A stretch of 64,000 nt of DNA, taken from positions 1 to 64,000 of the forward strand of contig WGCU01000067.1 in the NCBI GenBank assembly GCA_015493635.1. The letters run 5' to 3'. This DNA comes from Spirochaetaceae bacterium (GTDB lineage Bacteria > Spirochaetota > Spirochaetia > B11-G9). Under the pieces are notes generated by a model. That model saw only the letters and a list, made by a program, of their open reading frames with translations, was not told the DNA's origin and did no database searches. Numbering within the stretch: position 1 is the first letter of the stretch; the number at the start of each line of letters is the position of its first letter. The position numbers and the translations under genes are program-made. Of this stretch, positions 1 through 10,026 are shown in pieces.

Positions 1-1
1 A

Positions 2-27
2 CCCGGGTGAATATCCCGGGCTTTTTT
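2..27 (+). terminator. Rho-independent terminator (CCCGGG-tgaatat-CCCGGG-cTTTTTT)
   Basis: Perfect inverted repeat followed by a T-run at the window start; ends an upstream transcription unit. Confidence 0.6.
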
Positions 28-102
28 CTGCATCAATTTTCCCGCTTTTTATCAGGCACAGAAATAGTGCGGGATTCTTTCCTGTTTTACTCTTTTTCCT
101 AA

Positions 103-3009
103 CAAAAACTCTCCGGGAATTACTCCAAAAATAATGCGGGAATCAACAAGTGGCAGCGTTTTGTCGAAGAGTATCTCGATAAACCCGGTGACAACATTAT
201 AGATAAAACCCGTAAGATCCATGATGACTATATCCATGATTTTGTATTCGATGACGGGCATATCCAGAACATCTATCTTTTGGACAAGAAGAACGTTGCC
301 CGTAACAAAGTACAGGTTATCAGGCAGTTTGAGCAGAGCGGTACACAGGCAAACCGCTACGATGTTACCGTTCTGGTAAACGGATTGCCCCTGGTACATA
401 TAGAGCTTAAAAAACGGGGGGTTGCCGTCCGGGAAGCATTTAACCAGGTACACCGCTACAGCAAAGAGAGTTTTAACAGTGATCATTCACTCTATAAATA
501 TCTGCAACTATTTGTAATATCAAACGGTACCGATACCCGTTACTTTGCAAACACCACCAAACGAGATAAGAACAGTTTTGATTTTACCATGAACTGGGCG
601 AAGGCGGACAACAGCCTGATCAAAGACCTGAAGGACTTTACCGCTACCTTTTTTCAAAAAAACACCTTGTTGAGTGTCTTGCTTCATTATTCGGTGTTTG
701 ATGTAAATAACACCCTGCTCATTATGCGCCCTTATCAGATTGCCGCGGCCGAGCGGATCCTATGGAAAATTAGAAGCTCCTATGAGGCAAAAAACTGGAG
801 CAAGCCGGAAAGCGGCGGATATATATGGCATACCACCGGTTCCGGGAAAACGCTTACAAGTTTTAAGGCAGCAAGGCTGGCGACTGAACTGGATTTTATC
901 GGCAAGGTCTTTTTTGTAGTAGACCGTAAAGACCTTGATTATCAGACAATGAAAGAGTATCAGCGATTTTCGCCGGACAGCGTCAACGGCTCGGAGAGTA
1001 CAGCAGGACTTAAAAGAAACCTTGCAAAAGATGATAACAAGATCATCGTTACTACCATACAGAAACTGAACAACCTGATGAAAAGTGAAAGCTCTCTGCC
1101 TGTTTACAACCTGCAGGTGGTGTTTATATTTGACGAGGCGCACCGCAGCCAGTTCGGGGAGGCGCAAAAGAACCTGAAAAAGAAGTTTAAAAAGTACTAT
1201 CAGTTCGGTTTTACCGGTACACCTATATTCCCCCAAAATGCTTTGGGTTCAGAGACTACCTCAGGCGTATTTGGACGGGAACTGCACTCCTATGTAATTA
1301 CCGATGCTATCCGGGACGAAAAGGTGCTGAAGTTTAAAGTGGACTACAACGATGTGCGTCCAAGGTTTAAGGATATTGAAAGGGAGCAGGATGAGAAAAA
1401 ACTCTCGGCGGCGGAAAACAAGCAGGCTCTGCTGCATCCTGAAAGAATTAAAGAGATTACCCAGTATATCCTTAAGAACTTCAATCAGAAAACCCACCGC
1501 CTGCAGGCAGGAGCAAAAGGGTTTAATGCAATGTTTGCGGTAAGCAGCGTGGATGCGGCGAAACTGTACTACGAGTCGTTTAAAGAACTGCAGCAGCCGG
1601 ACGGCAGACCCATAAAGATTGCTACCATCTTCTCCTTTGCCGCTAATGAGGAGCAGGATGCCATTGGGGAGATCCCGGACGAGAGCTTTGAAGTATCGGC
1701 CATGAACTCAAGTGCCAAAGAGTTTTTAACTGCGGCCATTAATGACTATAACACCATGTTCAAAACCAACTACGGTGTTGACAGCAGCTCGTTTCAAAAC
1801 TATTACCGTAACCTTTCTGGGCGGGTAAAAAACAGGGAAGTTGATTTACTCATTGTAGTGGGTATGTTTTTAACCGGTTTTGATGCGCCGGCCTTAAATA
1901 CCCTCTTTGTCGATAAAAATCTCCGTTATCACGGGTTGATGCAGGCCTATTCCCGCACCAACCGTATCTATAATGCCACCAAGAGCTTTGGTAATATCGT
2001 CACCTTCCGGGACCTGGAACAGGCAACCATCGATGCTATTACTCTTTTCGGTGACAGAAATACCAGGAATGTGGTGCTGGAAAAAAGCTACAAAGAATAC
2101 ATGGAAGGCTTTACCGATATTATCACCGGCGAAGCCCGGCGCGGTTATTTGGAAGTGGTTACAGAATTACAGGATCGTTTCCCTGATCCCGGGGTAATAG
2201 TTAGAGAAAAAGACAAAAAAGCCTTTGCGAAATTGTTCGGTGAGTACCTGCGCATAGAGAATGTACTGCAAAATTATGATGAGTTTGCAAACCTTCAGGC
2301 CCTGCAGAGTCTGGATATGAGTGACAGCGAAGCTGTAGAGCGGTTTAAAGCCGAACACTATATAAGCGATGAAGAACTGAATGAAATGAAGTCGGCAGCG
2401 GTGCTGCCTGCACGTACAGTTCAGGATTACCGCTCAACCTATAACGACATCCGCGATTGGCTCCGCCGTGTATCAACCGGCAGAGAAAAGGATTCTTCGG
2501 GTATTGATTGGGATGATGTGGTTTTTGAGGTTGATCTGCTCAAATCTCAGGAGATCAATCTGGATTACATTCTGGAACTGATTTTTGAACAGAATAAGAA
2601 GGTTAAGGATAAAGGAGCACTGATTGAAGAGATCCGGCGTGTAATTCGTGCCAGTTTAGGCCACCGGGGTAAAGAGAGTCTGATCGTTGATTTTATCAAT
2701 CAGACCAACCTGGATACCATCCTCGATAAACCGGGTATTATTGATGCTTTCTTTACATTTGCCCGGGAAGTACAAAAACGGGAAGCCGAAAAACTGATCC
2801 GTGAAGAAAACCTGAATGAAGAAGCGGCAAAACGTTACATTACGGTATCGTTAAAACGGGAATATGCCAGTGAAAACGGCACCGAACTCAACGAAATTTT
2901 ACCCAGGATGAGCCCTCTTAATCCCCAATACTTAACCAAAAAACAGAATGTCTTCCAGAAGATTGCTGTATTTGTAGAGAAGTTTAAGGGAGTAGGGGGA
3001 CAGATTTAA
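103..3009 (+). pseudogene. hsdR: Type I restriction enzyme R subunit (HsdR, EcoR124I-like), 5'-truncated
   Basis: The 280..3009 ORF has HsdR nuclease and helicase motifs ([24 protein letters not shown]). Homology continues in frame upstream of the TTG at 280 ([37 protein letters not shown]) to an in-frame TAA at 100-102, so roughly the first 80 residues are missing. Confidence 0.8.
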
Positions 3010-3041
3010 TCCAAAACGGTACACGTAGACACATCATGTAT

Positions 3042-5159
3042 CTAGTTCAGTTTTAATACAAGCATCGTCTGATCATCAATTCTTGGAGTTCCATCCATAA
3101 ATGACGTTATGTCAGATAGTACGGCATCTGCTATTGCCTGCCCATTCAGCTTTGTTTTCCCCTTTATCAGCTTTTCCAGCCTTCCCAATGAATATGTTTC
3201 TCCCTGTCCGTTCTGCGCATCCATGATACCGTCTGTATAGAGAAAGAAGAGATCACCCCTGGAAGTTGACAGCAGTTCCTTTGAGTACTGCTCATCCGGT
3301 TCCACACCAATGGGCAGTCCCGGAGTATCTATCTGAGAAAAGCGGTTCCCGGATGCCGCATAGTACAAAAGAGGCGCATGGGCAGCATTTGAATAGGATA
3401 TTTTACCGGTTTTTTCATTAAGAAAGAGCACACTCATCGTTGCATACTGGTCAACACCGATCTTCTTCCGCAGGCCCTTGTTGATGATTCTAAGAAGATG
3501 GTCCGAATCTTTTGCTGAGGGGGCTACAATTCTGATCATCGTCCGGATCATTACCATGAGAAGAGCTGCAGGAATCCCCTTCCCTACAACATCACAGAGA
3601 ACAACCGCAGTTCTCCCTCCGGGCAGTTTAAAAACATCGTAGTAATCACTGCTTACCGCTTCCGCAGCCTGTGAAAAAACGCCGATGGAAAAGTTTGTTA
3701 TGTCAGGAAGTTTAGCCGGAAGCAGCTTGCTTTGAATGTTCGCTGCTATTTTCAATTCCCGCTCCATCTCCGTTTTCTGTACTGCCTCGGTAAAATTATA
3801 CAGGTTATCGATTGTAAGCGCCGCGTAATCACCAAAGGTCTTCATGTTAGCAAAGTCAACGTCGGTAAACTCTTCCTCAGGGTTCGTTTTTACAAGGGCA
3901 ATGGCACCAAGAACTCTCCGGGTTACAACAAGAGGTACTATAATCATGGAACGGATGTACTGGCTGCTGTTTTTGTCACTGTTTTGAACAAGATACTCGT
4001 TCCCCGCGGAATTCCTGATATAAACACCTTCTCCGCTCTGCATTACTGCACCGATAATTGTTTTTCCGGGAGTAATTTTATACTCCCTTAAAAAATCAAG
4101 CTGCCGTTCCGGAGTTTCCAAAACAACTTCAGGAACCTTGAAGGGGCAGGGGAATTGTCCCTCTACCGCCTGCAGGCGGATTACCGGAGAATCCTCGTCA
4201 ATCATGAAAACCGCGCCTGCGTCAACATTTGAATTCTTCATTATAGACTGCAGTATCTTTTCAAGAGCACGTTTTATATCGAGACCTTCTGACAGGGAAA
4301 CACTGACATCAATCATAAACTCAAGTACAGAGTCAAGTTTTTTCCAGAGTTCTGTCTTGAACGCATTGTAATGATGAGAAAGTTCTTCAAACTCATCACC
4401 CGATTTGATATTCAGTTCACGGGAAAAGTCTCCCCTTGAAACAGTTTTAATGGCGTCTTCAACAATACTGATCCTCATCGAAATTCGCCAGGCTATAATA
4501 TTAACAATAATTATTGAAAGAATAATACTTAAAATAACAATAACGATAACGAGAATATAACTATTCTGCAAGGTTTTCTCGGATTCAGTGGAAACATTTT
4601 TAACAAATGCATTGAGCTTTGTATTAAATGTTGCCGCCATGGCCATTACATTATCCTGATAGTTCTGAAGGGTAAGGACTTTTCCAATCAGATCGGAGGC
4701 TTCATCCTGGTGCTGTAAATACGCGTGCTGAATCCCTTCATTTCCAATTTCCTGAGCAAACCCATTTGCTATCATTTCATCAAGGTACTTGATTTCCGGA
4801 CTTATATACCAGTCTTTAAGCTGTTTCCACCAGCCGACTACATCTCTATATCCTTTGATAGACCTTTTCCCAAGGAATTTTGTTCCCTTCTCCCGGGAAA
4901 GAATATTGAGTTGTTTTTCAAACCCGGCAACATTACTCTGGAAATTATCCCGGAGTGTTACAATATTCTCGGCGGTTGAAAGGAACGTTTGTGCTGAATA
5001 ATTCAGTTTTTCCATACTCGAAGATATTTCATTAACCTGATACTCAACATTCTTGAGAGATACGGCAAAATTGGTAAAATAAAGAGAAACACCGATGGCT
5101 ACTGCGAAACCTATGGTTATAACAACTTCAACAAAGGTTAACTTATATTGTATTCTCAT
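3042..5159 (-). CDS. PP2C/SpoIIE-type serine phosphatase with HAMP and GAF domains (RsbU-like)
   Basis: N-terminal TM and sensor region, HAMP, GAF, and C-terminal SpoIIE (IAANIQSKLLPAKLPD, LCDVVGKGIPAALLM, FLYTDGIMDAQN). Confidence 0.85.
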   Translation of the reverse strand: MRIQYKLTFVEVVITIGFAVAIGVSLYFTNFAVSLKNVEYQVNEISSSMEKLNYSAQTFLSTAENIVTLRDNFQSNVAGFEKQLNILSREKGTKFLGKRSIKGYRDVVGWWKQLKDWYISPEIKYLDEMIANGFAQEIGNEGIQHAYLQHQDEASDLIGKVLTLQNYQDNVMAMAATFNTKLNAFVKNVSTESEKTLQNSYILVIVIVILSIILSIIIVNIIAWRISMRISIVEDAIKTVSRGDFSRELNIKSGDEFEELSHHYNAFKTELWKKLDSVLEFMIDVSVSLSEGLDIKRALEKILQSIMKNSNVDAGAVFMIDEDSPVIRLQAVEGQFPCPFKVPEVVLETPERQLDFLREYKITPGKTIIGAVMQSGEGVYIRNSAGNEYLVQNSDKNSSQYIRSMIIVPLVVTRRVLGAIALVKTNPEEEFTDVDFANMKTFGDYAALTIDNLYNFTEAVQKTEMERELKIAANIQSKLLPAKLPDITNFSIGVFSQAAEAVSSDYYDVFKLPGGRTAVVLCDVVGKGIPAALLMVMIRTMIRIVAPSAKDSDHLLRIINKGLRKKIGVDQYATMSVLFLNEKTGKISYSNAAHAPLLYYAASGNRFSQIDTPGLPIGVEPDEQYSKELLSTSRGDLFFLYTDGIMDAQNGQGETYSLGRLEKLIKGKTKLNGQAIADAVLSDITSFMDGTPRIDDQTMLVLKLN

Positions 5160-5195
5160 GGTAAAAGTAGTATATCATAAAACTCTCCATTACAT

Positions 5196-5636
5196 CTACT
5201 CTAAAATTATTTCCACTGTGTCGCCCTTCCTTACCACTCCCGATTTTATAACTTTCAGAAATCTCACCTCTGTTTTTAGGGAACAGACCCGGCCGCTTTT
5301 TACTATAGAGCACTCCGGATAGCATTTCTTCCTGTCCTTTACAACTTCAAAAACTGCTCCGCCGGCGGAAACCCGTGTACCGGTTTCAGTTTTATACAGC
5401 GGGAGACCGCTTATACGAAGCGTTTCCATAAACCGCTCGAAACATAATCCGTCAAGCACTTCATTCTGTACAGCACTCCGGCCTTCCAGAGAAAGAACAG
5501 AAACCTGTCTTTCTGTACCGCTCCTTGAGTAGGCATCCCCTTCCAGGCCGTAATCTTCCCTGAACATTCCTTCCTCTATCTCGATACGTGTTGATTTTTT
5601 TTCTTTGCTGACAAGAATTGCCTCTACTTTTCCCAC
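5196..5636 (-). CDS. MOSC domain-containing protein
   Basis: MOSC-like sequence (YGLEGDAYSRSGTERQVSVLSLE, KKCYPEC). Confidence 0.75.
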   Translation of the reverse strand: MGKVEAILVSKEKKSTRIEIEEGMFREDYGLEGDAYSRSGTERQVSVLSLEGRSAVQNEVLDGLCFERFMETLRISGLPLYKTETGTRVSAGGAVFEVVKDRKKCYPECSIVKSGRVCSLKTEVRFLKVIKSGVVRKGDTVEIILE

Positions 5637-5639
5637 GTA

Positions 5640-6434
5640 TTATTCACCCCTTTTTCTGTTTTGCTTTTTTTCAAAATACTGTGCAATATTTTCCTTTAAA
5701 TCAATAGTATGGGAAAACATGAACGGGTTAAAAAACCGTACAATTGTCTGTTTACTGGCAATTCTTCCCCTGCGGCGGACTTGCTGTTTAAAGAGTCTGA
5801 AGTCTACTGTTTTCCTTTCCATTGCCAGCTCTCTCAGTTTTATTTTCAGCCTTGTACGTTCTTTCTCAGCGGATTCTTTTATCAGCCGGTGGAGCCGTGA
5901 AGCGAGGTTAAATGAAACGACAATATCCTGAAAAAATACACCGTAATAAAATCCAAGTACCCAGTAGGAAGATACGCTGTTCCTGGCCACGTCAGCCAGC
6001 AAAACAAGCTGTGGAAAAATAAAATAGTAAAAGAAAAGAGCAAGAAGTGTCCAGTAAAGGGAAAAGAGGGGGCAAACCAGTCCTTTGTAGTTAAATTTTC
6101 TGTCTGAGTAATCCCAGAGACGGAGGTTAAAAGCATGGAGAAAGAATTCTCCTGTAAGAAGCTCAAGGACTGTTGTTCCCGCAAAAAACAAGAGTATACG
6201 AAAGTAAAGGGAGATATCAGGAAGCGAAAAAAGATACAGGTAAACAACACCGAATCCATATACAGGAAGATACGGCCCCGAAAGAAATCCGGGATTTACA
6301 AGGGTTTTCTGACTAAAGAGAGAACGGTAAAACAGCTCTAGAAGCCATCCTGCAACCGTTCCTGCCGAAAACACGAGCATTACATCAAAAATCGACAATG
6401 ATACCTCCTCCAGTGAACCATACGTTATATACAC
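5640..6434 (-). CDS. Putative membrane protein, ABC_trans_CmpB-like family
   Basis: Multiple TM segments; GWLLELFYRSLFSQKTLVNPGFLSGPYLPVYGFG motif. Confidence 0.65.
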   Translation of the reverse strand: MYITYGSLEEVSLSIFDVMLVFSAGTVAGWLLELFYRSLFSQKTLVNPGFLSGPYLPVYGFGVVYLYLFSLPDISLYFRILLFFAGTTVLELLTGEFFLHAFNLRLWDYSDRKFNYKGLVCPLFSLYWTLLALFFYYFIFPQLVLLADVARNSVSSYWVLGFYYGVFFQDIVVSFNLASRLHRLIKESAEKERTRLKIKLRELAMERKTVDFRLFKQQVRRRGRIASKQTIVRFFNPFMFSHTIDLKENIAQYFEKKQNRKRGE

Positions 6435-6479
6435 AGTATTTACTCATAAATGTCAACCGCATCTCACCGAGAGCAAAAC

Positions 6480-6508
6480 TTGACAAACACTTTTCCCGGT
6501 GCTACAGT
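6480..6508 (+). promoter_or_regulatory. Sigma70-type promoter of the tup-moa operon
   Basis: TTGACA (6480-6485), 17-bp spacer, TACAGT (6503-6508). Confidence 0.6.
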
Positions 6509-6519
6509 ATCTTAAAATT

Positions 6520-6684
6520 TACGACCAACTCCGAGCTGATTATTCTAAGGGGTATTATTCTAAGGGGTATTATTCTAAGGGGTATTATTCTATGAATCTT
6601 CAGCCGGGAAAATCTGTACAACCGGATTTTTCAGAGGGTTGTTCCGGAAACGGAGCTGCCTCCCGTGTTTGGAAAGGAGTCACC
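6520..6684 (+). promoter_or_regulatory. Candidate Moco/Tuco riboswitch leader
   Basis: GCCTCCCGTGTTTGGAAAGG at 6658-6677, just before the tupA ATG, closely matches the E. coli moaA leader element GCCTCCCGTATCTGGAAAGG. A TCCG-GAAA-CGGA hairpin precedes it, and the downstream operon is tungstate/Moco. The 5' boundary is uncertain. Confidence 0.65.
6541..6592 (+). repeat. 15-bp tandem repeat (TATTCTAAGGGGTAT) x3 plus partial fourth copy
   Basis: Three perfect copies at 6541-6555, 6556-6570 and 6571-6585, then TATTCTA. Confidence 0.95.
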
Positions 6685-7527
6685 ATGAAATTCTCTCAAA
6701 AACTATCCCAAAGGTTTGTTTTCTTCTTGTTCATGTTTCTTTTTCTGCTGCCGGTTATGATGTTTGCAGCAGGAAAGCATGAAGTTACATCCCGTCTCCG
6801 TCTTGCAACAACAACAAGTACCGACAACAGCGGCCTCTTAAACGTTCTCCTGCCCCCTTTTGAAAAAGAGACTGGCATGAAGGTAGATGTTATAGCTGTT
6901 GGAACTGGAAAAGCCATTACGCTTGGTAAGAATGGTGATGTTGATGTTATCATGGTACATGCCCGTGCCCGGGAGGACGCATTTGTTGCCGCTGGATACG
7001 GTGTAAACCGCAGCAATTTAATGCATAACGATTTTGTTATCATTGGTCCTGCTGACGATCCGGCCCGGATAAAGGGGTTGTCCAGTGCCGCCGAAGCGTT
7101 CAGGCGGATAGCAGCTTCTTCCTCTGACTTTGTATCCCGGGCAGATGACTCAGGAACTAATATAAAAGAAAAGTTTATCTGGAAAGAAGCAGCAATTACC
7201 CCGTCAGGGAAATGGTACAAAGAATCCGGTCAGGGAATGGGTGCTGTTATTACCATGGCAAACGACATGAAGGCTTATACTCTTTCTGACCGGGGAACAT
7301 TTTTGTCCATGAAAAGCAACATAGATCTTGTCGTTCTGGTCCAAGGGGATAAAAACCTCTACAATCCCTACGGAGTTATCGCGGTAAATCCGAAAAGACA
7401 TGACGGAATAAATTACAAAGGGGCAATGGCATTTATCAAATACCTTACCTCAAAAGAAGGACAGGATATTATCCGCTCTTACAAGAAGAACGGGGAACAG
7501 CTTTTCTATCCGGATGTACTAAAGTAG
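6685..7527 (+). CDS. tupA: Tungstate ABC transporter substrate-binding protein
   Basis: LATTTSTDNSGLLNVLLPPFEKETGMKVDVIAVGTGKA; signal peptide begins at ATG 6685 behind GGAAAGGAG, so the longer ORF start at 6499 is unlikely. Confidence 0.85.
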   Translation: MKFSQKLSQRFVFFLFMFLFLLPVMMFAAGKHEVTSRLRLATTTSTDNSGLLNVLLPPFEKETGMKVDVIAVGTGKAITLGKNGDVDVIMVHARAREDAFVAAGYGVNRSNLMHNDFVIIGPADDPARIKGLSSAAEAFRRIAASSSDFVSRADDSGTNIKEKFIWKEAAITPSGKWYKESGQGMGAVITMANDMKAYTLSDRGTFLSMKSNIDLVVLVQGDKNLYNPYGVIAVNPKRHDGINYKGAMAFIKYLTSKEGQDIIRSYKKNGEQLFYPDVLK

Positions 7528-7533
7528 CATGGG

Positions 7534-8211
7534 ATGAATATGCTTGCACGTGCTGTAGATCTTATCGTCTCGGGAGACAGGGAAGTTTTTTTTATAGCTT
7601 TTACTTCTCTGAAGTTTGCTCTTTCGTCTACTATAATCTCCACGTGCCTTGCCCTCCCCCTCGGGCTGTTGCTGAGTCTCCATCCTTTTAGGGGGAAAAA
7701 GCTTGTTATTATTACATTGAACAGTCTTATGGCCCTTCCTACCGTGGTTATCGGTCTTCTTGTCTATTCCCTTATCTCTAGATCCGCTCCCCTGGGAAGG
7801 TACGAACTGCTTTTTACTCCCTCCGCTGTTATTATTGGTCAGGTTATTCTTTCTTTTCCCATCATTGCATCTCTCGTTTACAGTGCTCTGTCGCATATGG
7901 AACCGGAACTTCTTGAAACCCTTGACACCCTGGGAACAAGGGGATACCGGAAATATATTCTGCTTATCAATGAATCAAAGATAGCACTCCTGTCCGCCCT
8001 TCTTTCAGGTTTTGGACGGGTAATAGGTGAAGTCGGGGTATCAATGATGCTGGGAGGAAATATACGGTGGTATACCCGGACAATAACTACCACCATCGCC
8101 CTTGAAACAAGCAAAGGAGACTTTGAGCTGGCTCTGGCTTTGGGGATTATCCTTATCGTTATTTCTCTTACCGTCAATTTCCTGCTGCACTGGAGAATAC
8201 GCTATGAGTGA
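7534..8211 (+). CDS. tupB: Tungstate ABC transporter permease
   Basis: ABC permease (EVGVSMMLGGNIRWYTRTITTTIALETSKGDFELALALG) adjacent to tupA. Confidence 0.85.
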   Translation: MNMLARAVDLIVSGDREVFFIAFTSLKFALSSTIISTCLALPLGLLLSLHPFRGKKLVIITLNSLMALPTVVIGLLVYSLISRSAPLGRYELLFTPSAVIIGQVILSFPIIASLVYSALSHMEPELLETLDTLGTRGYRKYILLINESKIALLSALLSGFGRVIGEVGVSMMLGGNIRWYTRTITTTIALETSKGDFELALALGIILIVISLTVNFLLHWRIRYE

Positions 8212-8863
8212 ACTGTTGAAGATGGAGAATCTGACCTTTACCTTTGATAAAGATGTCATTCTTGATATAGAGCAGATTATTTTCCCAGCGGAAAAAATAA
8301 CCGCGGTAACAGGTGCCAATGGTTCCGGTAAAACAACACTCCTGAGGATAATTGCCGGTCTCATTACACCTCAGACGGGAATAATTTACTATAAGGGCAG
8401 TTCTGTTCCTGGCAGGGTAAGAGATTTTCTAAAAAAGCAGAGTGTACTCGTACATCAAAAGCCATATCTGTTTTCCGGAACAGTACGCAAAAACATTAAA
8501 ATGGGTATGTATACCTCCGGTATTACCGGTAAAGATGCAGAGTATGAAACGGATGAACTATTGGAAAAATTTACGCTTTCAGGCCTGGGAAATAAAAAGG
8601 TTTCATGCCTTTCAGGAGGAGAAAGGCAGAAGGTTGCCCTTGCAAGGGCGGCGGGTCTGCACCGGCCTGTACTGCTCCTTGACGAACCTGAAGTTCACAT
8701 AGACAATGAATCGAGAGAAGCGATAGAAAACCTTCTTGCACAGCTGGCTGAAGAAGGAAAACACATTATCTTTTCAACACATGACAGTGAGTTTGCCCGG
8801 AGATTATCAGGGCAGATTATCCGGTTACATTCCGGAAAAATAGAAGGAGTGGAAATTATATGA
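8204..8863 (+). CDS. tupC: Tungstate ABC transporter ATP-binding protein
   Basis: Walker A GANGSGKTT, signature LSGGERQKVALARA, Walker B LLLDEPE; start MSELLKMENL at 8204 overlaps tupB by 8 bp. Confidence 0.85.
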   Translation: MSELLKMENLTFTFDKDVILDIEQIIFPAEKITAVTGANGSGKTTLLRIIAGLITPQTGIIYYKGSSVPGRVRDFLKKQSVLVHQKPYLFSGTVRKNIKMGMYTSGITGKDAEYETDELLEKFTLSGLGNKKVSCLSGGERQKVALARAAGLHRPVLLLDEPEVHIDNESREAIENLLAQLAEEGKHIIFSTHDSEFARRLSGQIIRLHSGKIEGVEII

Positions 8864-10026
8864 TACAACTTACCGAAGCAATGAATCTTATACATGCACA
8901 ACAGATTACGATAAAACGGGAAAAAGCCGCATTGAATGATCTTCTCGGGAGGCTCCTTCCGGAACCTCTTGTGAGCACCATTGAATCTCCGCCCTTTTCA
9001 AAAGCGGCCATGGACGGTTACGCAGTACATTCAGCGGACCATTCCGAGCGATACCGGATTCTCGAAACCGTCGGCGCAGGAGATACTCCGTCAAAAACGG
9101 TTCACTTGGGTGAATGCACAAAAATTATGACGGGAGCCATGATGCCTGAAGGCACGGACAAGGTACTGAGAGTTGAATACGTGGACAGAGAAGGAGACTG
9201 GGCTGTTCCTCATACGGAAGAAAAAGCCGGAAACGTAATACAGAAAGCGGAAAATCTTAAAAAAGGAGATGTTGTTCTTCAGCCTGGAATTATTCACCCA
9301 AAGGATATCGGAATTATAGCATCCCTCGGACTTCCGGAGGTTACTGTCATTAAACAACCAGTAATTGGTATCCTTACAACGGGATCAGAACTTAAAAATC
9401 CAGGCGAAATACTTAAACCGGGGCAGATATACAACAGCAACGGATTTCAGCTTACTGCCCAGGTTGTTTCAGTCGGCGGTATACCGGTTTACTACGGAAT
9501 AGTGGAAGACAATAAAAAAGCACTTTCAGAAACAGTAGCGAAGGCTCTTTCCGCATGCGATCTTGTTCTTCTCTCAGGAGGTGTTTCAAAGGGTGAATAT
9601 GATTATGTACCTGATGTTCTGCAGGAAAACGGTGTGAAACCCATCTTTCACCGGGTAGCTGTAAAACCGGGACGGCCGACCTTTTTTGGACGCCGGGAAG
9701 AAACGTTTGTTTTCGGGCTGCCGGGAAATCCTGTTTCATCTTTTGTTATTTTCGAAGTGATGGTTAAGGCACTCCTCTTTCGGCGGGGCGGACTTACCTA
9801 CAACCCGGTACTGTTCGAGGGAGTTCTGCAGGAAACCCTCCGCCGCAGAGATACAGAACGGACAGAGTTCCATCCGGTTCAGCTGAAGGGAGGCAAGGTT
9901 ACTCCGCTCGTTTACCATGGATCTTCACATCTCAACGCTCTTGCAGACGCAAACGGGCTTCTCTCAATTCCGGCAGGGGTTAAAGAACTTGTAAAAGGGG
10001 AAACTGTCAATGTTAGACCGATTTAA
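8860..10026 (+). CDS. moeA: Molybdopterin molybdotransferase MoeA
   Basis: KAAMDGYAV, TTGSEL, SGGVSKGEYD, GLPGNPVS motifs. Confidence 0.93.
   Translation: MIQLTEAMNLIHAQQITIKREKAALNDLLGRLLPEPLVSTIESPPFSKAAMDGYAVHSADHSERYRILETVGAGDTPSKTVHLGECTKIMTGAMMPEGTDKVLRVEYVDREGDWAVPHTEEKAGNVIQKAENLKKGDVVLQPGIIHPKDIGIIASLGLPEVTVIKQPVIGILTTGSELKNPGEILKPGQIYNSNGFQLTAQVVSVGGIPVYYGIVEDNKKALSETVAKALSACDLVLLSGGVSKGEYDYVPDVLQENGVKPIFHRVAVKPGRPTFFGRREETFVFGLPGNPVSSFVIFEVMVKALLFRRGGLTYNPVLFEGVLQETLRRRDTERTEFHPVQLKGGKVTPLVYHGSSHLNALADANGLLSIPAGVKELVKGETVNVRPI

Noticed and set aside
6541-6592. Possible CRISPR-like array
   Set aside because: Copies are contiguous with no spacers and only 15 bp long; it is a simple tandem repeat.
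6499-6684. N-terminal extension of tupA with SKGYY repeats as a real repeat protein segment
   Set aside because: The true start is the ATG at 6685 with SD and signal peptide; the region upstream is the untranslated riboswitch-like leader.
8102-8203. N-terminal extension of tupC
   Set aside because: Overlaps tupB by over 100 bp in another frame; ATG at 8204 gives the canonical ABC N-terminus.
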